Shown here one piece after another: positions 17,750 through 26,480 of a stretch of DNA of 64,000 bases (the first letter of the stretch is position 1; each line of letters begins with the position of its first letter). The stretch comes from Promicromonospora soli (lineage in GTDB: Bacteria > Actinomycetota > Actinomycetes > Actinomycetales > Cellulomonadaceae). The notes below the pieces were generated by a model. It was given only the letters and a program-made list of their open reading frames with translations. It was not told the DNA's origin and searched no databases. Both the position numbers and the translations under genes were made by a program. The stretch lies in assembly GCF_014653785.1 (NCBI RefSeq), contig NZ_BNAS01000004.1, positions 609,107-673,106 of the forward strand, in the 5' to 3' direction.

Positions 17750-18765
17750 CCCTGGCCGAGCCGCGCGTAGGGGTTGAGCAGCGCCTCCCGGGTCGCCGGG
17801 TGCACGCCCTCCTCGGTCGCCGACGGCTCGGGCGCCGGCGGGAACGACTCGGTCATGGACATCGGCATGACGCTGTTGCGGTAGATGCTGTTGGACCCCG
17901 TCGACGGCGTCCACACGCGCGGCTCCCAGTCGGGCACGTAGTTGCGGTAGCCGCCCGTGTTCACCTCGATTCGCATGGTGGACGGGTCGCGGAAGTACAG
18001 GAAGTTCTGCTCGCCGACGCCGTGGATGGACGGCCCGTACTCGATGTCGGTGCCGTTCTCCATGAGCACGTCGGCGGCCTGGAGCAGGTCCTCACGGGTG
18101 TCCACCCAGAAGGCGAAGTGGTTGATCCGGCCAGGCCGCGACGAGCCGTCCAGGACGATGCCCAGGTCGTGCGACTTCTCGTTGGTCGTGATCACCGTGA
18201 ACACCGTCACGGGAGCCTCGTCGAGCACCGTGTGGGCCATGATGCGGAAGCCCAGCACCTCGGAGTACCAGTCGGCGAAGCCGCGGACGTCGGACGCCGC
18301 GACCGTGACGTGGTCGAGCTGGCGGGGGGCCACGGCGTGCCGGCTCCGGCGCTCGGGCCGGTCCGGAAAGATCGAGGCCTGGTCGCCCTCGCCCGCGTAC
18401 TTGTCGACCTCCCAGAACAGGTCCATGGTGTGGCCCCACGGGCCCACGAACCGGAACGAGCGGCCGTGGTGGAAGCCCTGCTCGGACCAGACGACGTCGA
18501 CGCCCTTGGCCTCGACGCGGCGCGCGGCCTCCTCGAGCGCCTCGGCGCTGGTCGTGCGCCACGCCATGCTTGCCAGGCTCGGCTCGGGGCCCTCGCTGAT
18601 CGCGAGGCTGTAGTGGTAGTAGTCCCCCCACGACCGCAGGTACACGACGCCGTTCTCGCGCCCCGACTCCCGCAGACCTACCTGCTCGGTGTAGAAGCGG
18701 ACGGAAGCCTCGACGTCGGGCGTCGTGATCTCCAGGTGGGACAGATGGGAAAGCAGCTTGATCAT
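17746..18765 (-). CDS. Extradiol ring-cleavage dioxygenase (two VOC domains, HPCD-like)
   Basis: A 339-residue type I extradiol dioxygenase with two VOC modules (about 5-125 and 148-270). The active residues of homoprotocatechuate 2,3-dioxygenase have counterparts: iron ligands His152 (LDHVTV), His216 (INHFAFW) and Glu267 (MRIEV), the second-sphere acid/base His199 (KSHDLGI) and Tyr257 (FLYFRDP). An intact meta-cleavage enzyme for a catecholic or trihydroxylated ring is therefore likely. The ATG at 18765 has GGAGG 8 nt upstream. The SDR overlaps its end. It faces the LysR/MFS genes and complements the monooxygenase, C-C hydrolase and FAH enzymes encoded 3-8 kb away. The exact ring substrate is unknown. 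Confidence 0.87.
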   Translation of the reverse strand: MIKLLSHLSHLEITTPDVEASVRFYTEQVGLRESGRENGVVYLRSWGDYYHYSLAISEGPEPSLASMAWRTTSAEALEEAARRVEAKGVDVVWSEQGFHHGRSFRFVGPWGHTMDLFWEVDKYAGEGDQASIFPDRPERRSRHAVAPRQLDHVTVAASDVRGFADWYSEVLGFRIMAHTVLDEAPVTVFTVITTNEKSHDLGIVLDGSSRPGRINHFAFWVDTREDLLQAADVLMENGTDIEYGPSIHGVGEQNFLYFRDPSTMRIEVNTGGYRNYVPDWEPRVWTPSTGSNSIYRNSVMPMSMTESFPPAPEPSATEEGVHPATREALLNPYARLGQG

Positions 18766-18900
18766 CGTTGATCCTCCGGTAGGGAACGGGGCGCCCGGGG
18801 CGCCGCTCCCCACTCTTGTCAGCGTGGAGTCATCACGGAAGACGAATCTGATGATCGAGGGCATCAGTCTGGCTGATGCCACTTAGGTGCCCGCCTGCCG

Positions 18901-20088
18901 TCAGAACGCCCCCGCGATCCGCTCCACCACCCAGTAGAGCGCCACCGCGACGATCCCCGCGGTCGCCGTCCCGAGCACCCATCGGGCGGCCCGCGGTGCC
19001 CGGACTCGAAGCAGCACCAGCAGCGGGAACACCACGGCGATGATGCCGAGCTGCACCGCCTCGATGCCCACGTTGAACGAGAGCAGCGACCACAGCAAGG
19101 TCCACGACCAGGCCGCGTCGATGCCGAGTGCGCCCGCGAACCCGACGCCGTGCACCAGGCCGAAGACGAACACCACGGGCAGCCGCCACCGGTCCCAGGC
19201 GCCGCGCTCGGCCCGGGTCCCGGGGACCAGTCCGCCCCGCCCGCGCCAGATCCTGTACAGGTCGACGGCCGCCACCACCGCTATCGAGGCCGAGATCACC
19301 GGCTCGACCACTGTCACGGGCACCGACACCACGCCCAGCGCCGCAAGCAGGAACGTCACGGAGTGCGCCACGGTGAAGGCGGTGGCGGTCCACACGACGT
19401 CGCGCAGCCGCCGCGCGTCGATCAGCAGCGCCAGCAGGAACAGCACGTGGTCCAGCCCGAGCAGCAGGTGCTCGCCGCCCAGCACGAAGAACTCCCCGAC
19501 CTGCTTGAGCACGCGGTTCTCGCCCGTGGTGAGGGTGGGCGACGCCGCGGTGAGCACCGCGGAGCCCTCCTCCTCGTCCAGCGTGTACCGGATGACCGTC
19601 TCCGTGGAGTGCACGAACGACTCCGCGTCCGGAAACAGGGCGCTGGAGACCTCGTGCACGCCGCCCAGCCCGCCGTCGCACGCGAAGGAGTACGTCAGGG
19701 CGGCGTACGGGCGCTCCCCGCGCTCGACGATGTCCGCGGCGACCAGCGTCGGTGCGCACGGCTCGCCGTCGTAAGCGACGACGAAGCGGTCGGTGACGTA
19801 ACCGTCGACCGCGCCCTCGTGCTTGTCCAGCTGAGCCAGCTGCTCAGCCCGGCCCGTGGCCTCGTACGCCTCGGCCCGCAGCCAGGCGGACTTCATGAGC
19901 AGGTCGTACTCGAGATCGAGGACGGCGGCCACGTCCGCCGTCGGCTCGCCTGCCGCCGGCCCGGTCACCTCCGCGTAGACGTCGCTGGTGGCGTCGTGGG
20001 CCACCGCCGGGGCCGCGAGCAACAGCCCGGCGGGACTGCCCACCACAGTGAGCAGCCCCGCCAGGGCCAAGGAGCGTCCGAACCTCAA
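18901..20088 (-). CDS. HupE/UreJ-like membrane protein with extracytoplasmic domain
   Basis: A 395-residue protein: signal peptide (about 1-31, ending PAVA-HD), an extracellular beta-rich region (about 32-200) and then about six TM helices. The first TM carries the HupE/UreJ_2 signature FVLGGEHLLLGLDHVLFLLALL, and later FTVAHSVTFLLAAL and FGLVHGVGFAGAL contain the His residues shared by this family. HupE relatives are proposed nickel/cobalt permeases; the long actinobacterial version is uncharacterised. I chose the TTG at 20088 because it overlaps the metallophosphoesterase stop (TTGA) and gives a perfect signal peptide; the upstream frame lacks one. It is translationally coupled to the large secreted phosphoesterase, and its role may be metal supply for it (inference). 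Confidence 0.8.
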   Translation of the reverse strand: MRFGRSLALAGLLTVVGSPAGLLLAAPAVAHDATSDVYAEVTGPAAGEPTADVAAVLDLEYDLLMKSAWLRAEAYEATGRAEQLAQLDKHEGAVDGYVTDRFVVAYDGEPCAPTLVAADIVERGERPYAALTYSFACDGGLGGVHEVSSALFPDAESFVHSTETVIRYTLDEEEGSAVLTAASPTLTTGENRVLKQVGEFFVLGGEHLLLGLDHVLFLLALLIDARRLRDVVWTATAFTVAHSVTFLLAALGVVSVPVTVVEPVISASIAVVAAVDLYRIWRGRGGLVPGTRAERGAWDRWRLPVVFVFGLVHGVGFAGALGIDAAWSWTLLWSLLSFNVGIEAVQLGIIAVVFPLLVLLRVRAPRAARWVLGTATAGIVAVALYWVVERIAGAF

Positions 20089-23000
20089 CGGCGCGCCGTG
20101 GTGAAGTACGCCGGCGAAGCCGTCGTCGCCCCGCCCCCGGAGGTGCGGGCCGTGACGAACCACGCGTAGGTGCGGTCCGGCTTGAGGCCGGTCCACCGGA
20201 CCGAGGCGACCTCGCCGGAGGACACGGTGTCCTCGCCGATCTCGTACCTCGGGTCGTACAGCACCACGAAGTCCGTCGTGAACGACGTGGTGCGCGAGGT
20301 CAGGTCGACCGGCAGCACCATGTTGTCCTCGAGGCCGTTGTACCGGTGCTCGGTGTCGTACTCGGTGGCGCCGAACTCGCCCAGCAGCGGCGAGTAGGTG
20401 TCGACGGACACCTCGCCGCGGTCGACGTCGAACTGCAGCATGCGGAAGAACGACGCGCCGAACTGGAGCCGGTCGGCGGGGTTGTACCCGCCGATCCGGG
20501 TGAGCCCGAGCTGGTCCGCTGACACCGTGTAGAACTGGTAGTCCGCGAGCAGCTCGACCACGCCTCCCCCGATGTCCCCGATCACCGGCGGGCGCACGTT
20601 GGTGCCCACGCCGTGCCTGTGCCCGGCCAGCACCATGAACACGTTCGGGTTGTCCCTGACGAGCAGGTTGTACAGCAGCGGGCCGTCGGACCCGCCGAAG
20701 TTGGCCCCGCGCCCGTCGGGCGACGAAGACGGCTCAAGGTAGTCGTGCGTGAGCAGGATGCCGTTCCGGTCGGAGTACCGGTCGAAGATCGACGCCGCCC
20801 ACTCGGCCTCGTCACGCGTCACGCCGTAGGACAGGCCCACCACCACGAAGTCCAGGCCGCCGGCCGAGAACAGGTCGTAGTGGTTCTCGTTCGAGCCCGG
20901 CTTCATGGTGCCGCCGTAGGACGCGTCCGCCCAGCCCTCGGACACCTCCTCGTACCGCTGCGGGCCGAAGTACCGGTCGTACAGCTCAGGGTTGGTCCCG
21001 GACTGGTTGTCGTGGTTGCCCGCGACGACGCCGTTCGGGATGCCCGCGGCGTCGATGCGGCCCTGAGCCTCGGAGGCGAAGTCGAACTCGCCGATGACCT
21101 GGTCCTCGAGCTCCGGCGGGAACGCCCGGATGTTGGTCTCGGTGATGTCGCCGGTGTGCGCCACGTACGCGATCTTCCGCTGCTCGGCGTTGTCCACGAT
21201 CCAGTCCATGACGCCCGTGTAGCCCTTGGCCCACACGGCGCGCTCCTCGGCGGTCTCCTGCTCGACGGCGCCCTCGGACAGGTACTGCGTGTCCGTGTAG
21301 TGGACCATCGAGAAGTCGTACGCGTCGGGGTCGGCGAAGCCGTTCGGGTCGCCCGCGTCGATGTCGTCGGCGAAAGGGTCCTCGCCGGTGACCATGGCGT
21401 GGACCATGCCGTCGTCCACGTAGTCCCGGGTCACGGTGCCCTCGAGCACGGTGCCGCCGTCGACTGCGCCGCGCGCGGAGGCGACGACGTCCCAGGCATC
21501 GGTCTCCGGGTTCCAGGCCCGCAGGCTGACCAGGCGGGCCGGGTCGGCGACGCCCTCCCAGCGCAGCACCGGCGCCTCGACCCGGCCGCGGACCGGCACG
21601 TCGAACCGCTGGTAGGTGACGTCGCGCGAAGTCGGTGATGCCGCCGACCGGCCGTCGCCCGGCGCGAGCGCCCTGGTGCTCAGCTGAGCCTGGCCCGGCA
21701 CCGTCAGGTCCGTCGGCACGGCGCCGGCCTCGCCCTGCCAGGCCGCGGACGGCGTGAGGATCTCTGCGGCTGAGAAACGCGCTGTGACGTCGCCGCCGTC
21801 GGGCTCGGCGACCGTCGCCTCCAGCGTCGCGGCGCTCCTCACGCCCGAGGTGCCCGACGCCGGTGCGAGGTTCGCCGGCGCGTCCGGGATCCCGGCGCTC
21901 ACGATGGCGATCTCGTGGGTGACCTCGTTGCCGAGGCCGTCCGTCGCGGAGACCGCGAGAGTGTGGTTGCCGGCGGAGAGGCCCGGGCCGACCGGGTCGC
22001 CCTGGGCGATCTCCTCGCCGTCGAGCGTGACGTCCGGACCCTGCACCACGCCGGAGGCGTCGTCAACGGAGACCGCGAGCGGCACGCTCGAGGTGAGCCG
22101 GTCGCCGTCGGCGGGCGTGGCCGAGACGAGCGCCGGGCCGGTGTTGTCCGTGAACAGGGCGCGGGTGGCGGTCTCGCCGGTGGTGGAGGTCGCCGCGAGC
22201 TCGTGCTCGCCGTCGGGCAGCGTGGCGGTGTCGACGTCGGCGCGCAGGCCGCGTGCGGGGGCGTCGACGGTGAACGTCACCGTGATCTCGCGCAGCGCCG
22301 TTCCGCTGGAGCCGCAGGTGCCGTCGCCCATGGCGTAGGAGGGCTTCAGCCCGACGCCGGCGGCGGTGCCCACGGCGGGCGTCAGCGCGAGGTTCGAGAT
22401 CGTGAAGTCGTCGCGGTTGCAGTCGCCCGCGAACGTGCCGGTGACGACCTTGACGGTGTTCTCGCCGGGGCGCAGCCACTCGTTGGGGATCGCGACGTCG
22501 GCCCGCTGGCTCGCGTACGAGCCGCCCATCGGCGTCTCGATCCCGTTCACCACCAGCAGGTTCGCGGCCTGGCCGTCGACGGCGTTCGAGCCTACGTTGA
22601 ACGAGAACGCAGCGTCGCCGAAGCCAAGGGTCGCCGTTGCCTCGACCGCTTCGCCGTCGACCGTGAGCCCGGTCGTGGCGCCGTCCTCGTCCGCGGGGCG
22701 GGCACCCGTGACGGTGACCGTGCCGTTGGCGAGGGTGCCGTCGACCGGGGTGAGCCGCGGCGCGCCGGCCGGCGCGTTGTTCACGCGGACCTGGTGCGTC
22801 GTCGTGTCGCCCGCCGCGGTGCGGGCCTCGATCGTGTGCGCGCCGTTGGCCAGCGTCGTGGTGTCCAGGTCGGCGCTCAGGCCGGTGGTGCCCTGCGGGT
22901 CGCCCTGCACGAAGAACGTCAGTTCCGCACGCAGCAGCAGGCTCGTGTTGGTGCCGCAGCTGCCGTCGCCGAACGCGTAGGTGTACTCGTTCTCCTCGCC

Positions 23001-23624
23001 GTCGGCGGTCTCGCCGAGCGGCTCGAGCGTGAAGTCCGACAGCACGAAGTCGTCGTGGTTCACGCCGCAGTCGGTGTTGATGGTGCCAACGACGACCTCG
23101 ATGGTGTTCTCGCCGGTCACGAGGTACTCGTTCGGGATCTCCAGCTCGACGCGCTTGCTCACGGCGTCGGGCAGGTAGATCGGCTCCGACCCGTTCACTG
23201 ATACGTAGTTTCGGTAGCGCGCCTCGGTCGAGTTCGTCGCGACGTTGTAGCCGAGGATCGACGTGCCCAGTGTCTCGGTGGCGCCAGGCACGTCGGTGCC
23301 GTCAATGGTCAGGCTCTCGATGTCGTCGCCGGGCGCGACGGGCTCGGCCGCGACGGGGACAGTCCCCTCGAGGAACTCGCCGTCGGCCGGCGTGAGGACC
23401 GGGCTGCCCGATGCCGGGGCCTCCGGCTGCTGCGGGGCCTTCGGCTCGTGCGGGGCAGTCGCGATCGGGCTCCTCGCCGGCCGGCTCGTGTCCGCGGGGG
23501 CGGCGGACGACGTCGTCGCTACCCACCCCGTCACGGCGAGCGTGGCCGCCGTGACCGCCGCGATGAGGCCGGCCTGGTGCCTGACCCGCTGCCTCGCTCG
23601 CTGATTCCTGGTGTGTGGCCGCAT
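20085..23624 (-). CDS. Large secreted multidomain metallophosphoesterase (1179 aa)
   Basis: An exported protein. The signal peptide has a basic start and an AAVTAATLAVTGWVA core, with cleavage near SSAAPAD. Two homologous beta-rich modules follow (about 75-285 and 290-470), each with an IPNE-x-L-x-x-GEN-T motif, a D-C-x-x-x-DDF segment and a GDG-S/T-CG motif. An Ig-like domain comes next (ending about 570), then a second linker. The calcineurin-type phosphoesterase domain (about 765-1085) has HYTDTQYL, AHTGDITE, VAGNHDN, LLTHDYLE and LAGHRHGVG. A C-terminal fibronectin-III-like domain ends the protein. The metal ligands are complete, so it should be active on phosphomonoesters, diesters or nucleotides outside the cell. 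The ATG at 23624 has a GGAGG site. Confidence 0.88.
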   Translation of the reverse strand: MRPHTRNQRARQRVRHQAGLIAAVTAATLAVTGWVATTSSAAPADTSRPARSPIATAPHEPKAPQQPEAPASGSPVLTPADGEFLEGTVPVAAEPVAPGDDIESLTIDGTDVPGATETLGTSILGYNVATNSTEARYRNYVSVNGSEPIYLPDAVSKRVELEIPNEYLVTGENTIEVVVGTINTDCGVNHDDFVLSDFTLEPLGETADGEENEYTYAFGDGSCGTNTSLLLRAELTFFVQGDPQGTTGLSADLDTTTLANGAHTIEARTAAGDTTTHQVRVNNAPAGAPRLTPVDGTLANGTVTVTGARPADEDGATTGLTVDGEAVEATATLGFGDAAFSFNVGSNAVDGQAANLLVVNGIETPMGGSYASQRADVAIPNEWLRPGENTVKVVTGTFAGDCNRDDFTISNLALTPAVGTAAGVGLKPSYAMGDGTCGSSGTALREITVTFTVDAPARGLRADVDTATLPDGEHELAATSTTGETATRALFTDNTGPALVSATPADGDRLTSSVPLAVSVDDASGVVQGPDVTLDGEEIAQGDPVGPGLSAGNHTLAVSATDGLGNEVTHEIAIVSAGIPDAPANLAPASGTSGVRSAATLEATVAEPDGGDVTARFSAAEILTPSAAWQGEAGAVPTDLTVPGQAQLSTRALAPGDGRSAASPTSRDVTYQRFDVPVRGRVEAPVLRWEGVADPARLVSLRAWNPETDAWDVVASARGAVDGGTVLEGTVTRDYVDDGMVHAMVTGEDPFADDIDAGDPNGFADPDAYDFSMVHYTDTQYLSEGAVEQETAEERAVWAKGYTGVMDWIVDNAEQRKIAYVAHTGDITETNIRAFPPELEDQVIGEFDFASEAQGRIDAAGIPNGVVAGNHDNQSGTNPELYDRYFGPQRYEEVSEGWADASYGGTMKPGSNENHYDLFSAGGLDFVVVGLSYGVTRDEAEWAASIFDRYSDRNGILLTHDYLEPSSSPDGRGANFGGSDGPLLYNLLVRDNPNVFMVLAGHRHGVGTNVRPPVIGDIGGGVVELLADYQFYTVSADQLGLTRIGGYNPADRLQFGASFFRMLQFDVDRGEVSVDTYSPLLGEFGATEYDTEHRYNGLEDNMVLPVDLTSRTTSFTTDFVVLYDPRYEIGEDTVSSGEVASVRWTGLKPDRTYAWFVTARTSGGGATTASPAYFTTARR

Positions 23625-23808
23625 GGCCGTCCTCCCTGTGCTCCGTGAAGGTGGACGGCACCTGAGCACGCCCGGTGGTCAACCTGGACCCGGCGGGTGA
23701 ACGGAGCTGGAGCGGAAGGCGACAACCGGACAAACTGTCGGGTATCCGGGCGAATGCGCACGTCAGGGGCGCGTGCAGAGCGGGTGAAGTTTGCGGCTGA
23801 GCGGGAAG

Positions 23809-23842
23809 CGCGAAGGCCCCCACCGTGGTGGGGGCCTTCGCG
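23809..23842 (-). terminator. Strong terminator after tRNA-Lys
   Basis: CGCGAAGGCCCCCAC and its exact complement form a 15-bp stem with a CGTG loop, starting 7 nt after the 3' end of the first tRNA-Lys on the minus strand. Confidence 0.75.
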
Positions 23843-23848
23843 ATGTTG

Positions 23849-23921
<73 letters not shown>

Positions 23922-24031
23922 CTGCGACGGAAAGATTACCAGGGCGTGGAGCCCACAGCGCTACCGATTTCTCCGCCCACGACCGCCGGCGTCCACCCGT
24001 CTGAAAGGGGGATCCCGAACCGTCGTGCTGG

Positions 24032-24104
<73 letters not shown>

Positions 24105-24191
24105 GCAACGGGGAGAAACACTACCAGGACCAGGGGCGTCACCGGTAACCGAACGAACTGCCCGGGCCTGTGAACTGCACGACAGCCTGAC

Positions 24192-24554
24192 CTACAGGTA
24201 CAGCCCCGTCGCGCCGTCCGTCTCGTCGCTCTCGGCCACGCCGTGCACGTCGCGCTCACGCAGGAGCACGTAGTCCCTGCCTGCCAGGTCGACCTCGGCG
24301 CGCTCCTCGGGGTCGTACAAGACGCGGTCGCCGACGTCGACCTGTCGCACGTGCTCACCCTTGGCCACGACCTTCGCCCACGCGAGCCGCTTGGGCCCCA
24401 CGGCGGTCGCCGGGATCACCAGGCCGGCCGTCGAATGCCGCTCCGACGCGTCGATCTCGGGCTCGACCAGGAGGCGGTCGTGCAGCATGCGGATCGGGAG
24501 GGTGCCTGGCTTGGTCACGGCGTTTGCAGCGTTCGTCACAGCGGGAGTGCTCAC
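24192..24554 (-). CDS. GroES-family co-chaperonin-like protein
   Basis: A 120-residue protein with a GroES fold: N-terminal IRMLHDRLLVEPE, the mobile-loop-like ERHSTAGLVIPATA, and VAKGEHVRQVDVGDRVLYDP. The C-terminal part (GRDYVLLRERDVHGVAE) matches the GroES roof and end strands. It is longer than canonical GroES (about 97 aa), with an alanine/threonine-rich N-terminal extension and no groEL next to it. It may be the second, divergent Cpn10 found in actinobacteria rather than the main one. TAGCGT 6 nt before the GTG start suggests leaderless transcription. Confidence 0.85.
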   Translation of the reverse strand: MSTPAVTNAANAVTKPGTLPIRMLHDRLLVEPEIDASERHSTAGLVIPATAVGPKRLAWAKVVAKGEHVRQVDVGDRVLYDPEERAEVDLAGRDYVLLRERDVHGVAESDETDGATGLYL

Positions 24555-24560
24555 GGGACA

Positions 24561-24566
24561 ACGCTA
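24561..24566 (-). promoter_or_regulatory. -10 box of leaderless GroES-like gene
   Basis: TAGCGT on the minus strand, 6 nt before the GTG. Confidence 0.5.
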
Positions 24567-24603
24567 CGCGACCGAGGGGGCAAGGTGATCCCGGCAGAAG
24601 GTC

Positions 24604-24609
24604 TACCGT
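24604..24609 (+). promoter_or_regulatory. -10 box of leaderless bcp
   Basis: TACCGT ends 7 nt before the ATG at 24617. Confidence 0.5.
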
Positions 24610-24616
24610 TACGCGC

Positions 24617-25099
24617 ATGACCACTCACCTCGAGCCCGGGGACAAGGCTCCCGACTTCACGCTGCCCACCGCTGACGGCTCCACTGTCCGCCTCGCCGAC
24701 CTGGCGCAGAGCACTGACAAGGGCGTCATCGTCTACTTCTATCCGGCCGCCGCGACGCCGGGCTGCACCAAGGAGGCGTGCGACTTCCGCGACTCCCTGG
24801 CATCCCTGCAGGGCGCGGGCTACGCCGTCGTGGGCATCTCCCCCGACAAGGTGGCAAAGCTGGCGAAGTTCGCCGACGCCGAGACGCTCACCTTCCCGCT
24901 CGCGTCCGACGAGGACCACGCGACGCTGGAGGCGTACGGCGCCTGGGGCGAGAAGCAGAACTACGGCAGGACGTACGTGGGCGTGATCCGCTCCACGTTC
25001 GTGGTGAACCCGGACCTGACGGTGGCCGAGTCCTTCTACAACGTCCGGGCGACCGGCCACGTCGCCCGGGTACGCAAGGCCCTCGGGCTGATGAGCTGA
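24617..25099 (+). CDS. bcp: Thioredoxin-dependent thiol peroxidase (Bcp-type peroxiredoxin)
   Basis: A 160-residue BCP/PrxQ peroxiredoxin that reduces H2O2 and organic hydroperoxides. The peroxidatic cysteine Cys50 lies in PAAATPGCTKEACDFRD, with the resolving Cys55 five residues later, the atypical 2-Cys arrangement of E. coli Bcp. The usual Thr before the Cys motif (TPGC) is present, as is a GVIRSTFVV segment. The ATG at 24617 has a TACCGT box at leaderless distance; the longer upstream frame has no support. Its stop overlaps the acyl-CoA dehydrogenase start (TGATG), so the two are co-expressed. The thioredoxin gene is 1.4 kb downstream on the other strand. Confidence 0.93.
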   Translation: MTTHLEPGDKAPDFTLPTADGSTVRLADLAQSTDKGVIVYFYPAAATPGCTKEACDFRDSLASLQGAGYAVVGISPDKVAKLAKFADAETLTFPLASDEDHATLEAYGAWGEKQNYGRTYVGVIRSTFVVNPDLTVAESFYNVRATGHVARVRKALGLMS

Positions 25100-26310
25100 T
25101 GAGCTCGCCCGCCGACCTGCTCGACGTCGACGCCGAGCTCAGCGACACCGAGCTGGCCACGCGGGACCGCGTGCGGGAGTTCGTGGACCGCCGCGTCCGG
25201 CCGAACATCGCCCGCTGGTTCGCCGAAGCCTACTTCCCGCGCGATCTCGTCCCCGAGCTGGGCGAGCTGGGGCTGCTCGGCATGCACCTGACCGGGTACG
25301 GCTGCGCCGGGCGCTCCGCCGTCGAGTACGGGCTCGCGGCACAGGAGCTGGAGGCGGGCGACTCCGGCATCCGCACTTTCGTCTCGGTGCAGGGCTCGCT
25401 GGCCATGTCAGCGATCCACAAGCACGGCTCCGAGGCACAGAAGCAGCAGTGGCTCCCCCGGATGGCGACGGGCGAGGTGGTGGGCTGCTTCGGGCTCACG
25501 GAGCCCGGCGCCGGCTCCGACCCGGCGAGCATGACCACACTCGCCCGCTTCGAGGCCGGCAGCGAGGGCGGCGAATCCGGCGGCGAGTGGGTCCTGGACG
25601 GCGCCAAGCGGTGGATCGGCATGGCCTCGTTCGCGGACATCGCGATCATCTGGGCCAAGGTGCGCGAGCCTCAGGACGGAGGCGGCGAGCGGGACCGGGT
25701 GCGCGGGTTCATCGTGCCGACGTCGGCCCCGGGGTTCTCCGCCGTGCCCATCGAGCCGAAGCTGTCGATGCGCGCGTCCGTGCAGTGCGACATCACGCTG
25801 GAGGGCGTCCGCCTGCCCGCGGACGCCCTCCTGCCGGAGCATCCCGGCCTTGCGGGGCCGTTCGCGTGCCTCGACGAGGCTCGCTACGGCATCGTGTGGG
25901 GCGCGGTCGGCGCCGCGCGGGACGCGTTCGAGGCCGCCCTGGCCTACGCCAAGGGGCGCGAGCAGTTCGGCACGCCGATCGCGGGCTTCCAGCTCACGCA
26001 GGCCAAGCTCGTCGACATGGCCCTCGAGATCACCAAGGCACAGCTCATGGCGCTGCGCCTCGGCCGGCTGAAGGATACCGGGCGCCTGGAGGGTCACATG
26101 ATCTCGGCGGGCAAGCTGAACAACGCGCGCATAGCGATCGACGTCTGCCGGGAGGCGCGCACCGTGCTGGGCGGCAACGGCATCACGCTGGACCACTCGC
26201 CGATGCGGCACGCCAACAACCTGGAGTCGGTGCGCACCTACGAGGGCACGGACGAGGTGCACACTCTGGTGCTCGGGCGACACATCACGGGGATCGCCGC
26301 GTTCCGCTGA
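25099..26310 (+). CDS. Acyl-CoA dehydrogenase, glutaryl-CoA-dehydrogenase-like
   Basis: A 403-residue flavin acyl-CoA dehydrogenase with N-terminal helical (about 20-130), middle beta (about 140-235) and C-terminal helical domains. Signatures: VGCFGLTEPGAGSDPASM (FAD/acyl-CoA), GAKRWIGMASFADIAIIWA, and YEGTDEVHTLVLGR, which contains the catalytic-base glutamate in the same position as glutaryl-CoA dehydrogenase. An SVQGSLAM segment near residue 95 also resembles that enzyme's substrate loop, though the critical Arg is not evident. The start overlaps the bcp stop. The electron acceptor would be ETF. It most likely serves lysine/tryptophan-type or short-chain acyl-CoA catabolism; substrate specificity is uncertain. 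Confidence 0.88.
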   Translation: MSSPADLLDVDAELSDTELATRDRVREFVDRRVRPNIARWFAEAYFPRDLVPELGELGLLGMHLTGYGCAGRSAVEYGLAAQELEAGDSGIRTFVSVQGSLAMSAIHKHGSEAQKQQWLPRMATGEVVGCFGLTEPGAGSDPASMTTLARFEAGSEGGESGGEWVLDGAKRWIGMASFADIAIIWAKVREPQDGGGERDRVRGFIVPTSAPGFSAVPIEPKLSMRASVQCDITLEGVRLPADALLPEHPGLAGPFACLDEARYGIVWGAVGAARDAFEAALAYAKGREQFGTPIAGFQLTQAKLVDMALEITKAQLMALRLGRLKDTGRLEGHMISAGKLNNARIAIDVCREARTVLGGNGITLDHSPMRHANNLESVRTYEGTDEVHTLVLGRHITGIAAFR

Positions 26311-26345
26311 CCTGCACGCTCGGCTGCCCGTAGACTGTGCGCCGC

Positions 26346-26430
26346 GCGCGAGTGGCGTAATTGGCAGCCGCGCCAGGTTTAGGTCCTGGTGTCTTCGGAC
26401 GTGCGGGTTCGAGTCCCGCCTCGCGCACCA
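26346..26430 (+). tRNA. tRNA-Leu (TAG), CCA encoded
   Basis: An 85-nt class II tRNA. Acceptor stem GCGCGAG/CTCGCGC, anticodon stem CCAGG/CCTGG with loop TTTAGGT (anticodon TAG, codon CUA), a long variable arm closed by a TTCG loop, TTCGAGT T-loop, and a genomic CCA. Unlike the tRNA-Lys genes here, CCA is encoded. Confidence 0.95.
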
Positions 26431-26448
26431 CCAGCTGTGTTGCGCCGT

Positions 26449-26480
26449 CCTCGCCGCGTCAGTTCTGCTGAGCGGCGAGG
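26449..26480. terminator. Possible terminator between tRNA-Leu and thioredoxin
   Basis: CCTCGCCGC and GCGGCGAGG form a 9-bp stem around a 14-nt loop that contains the thioredoxin stop codon. It lies between convergent genes. Confidence 0.45.
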
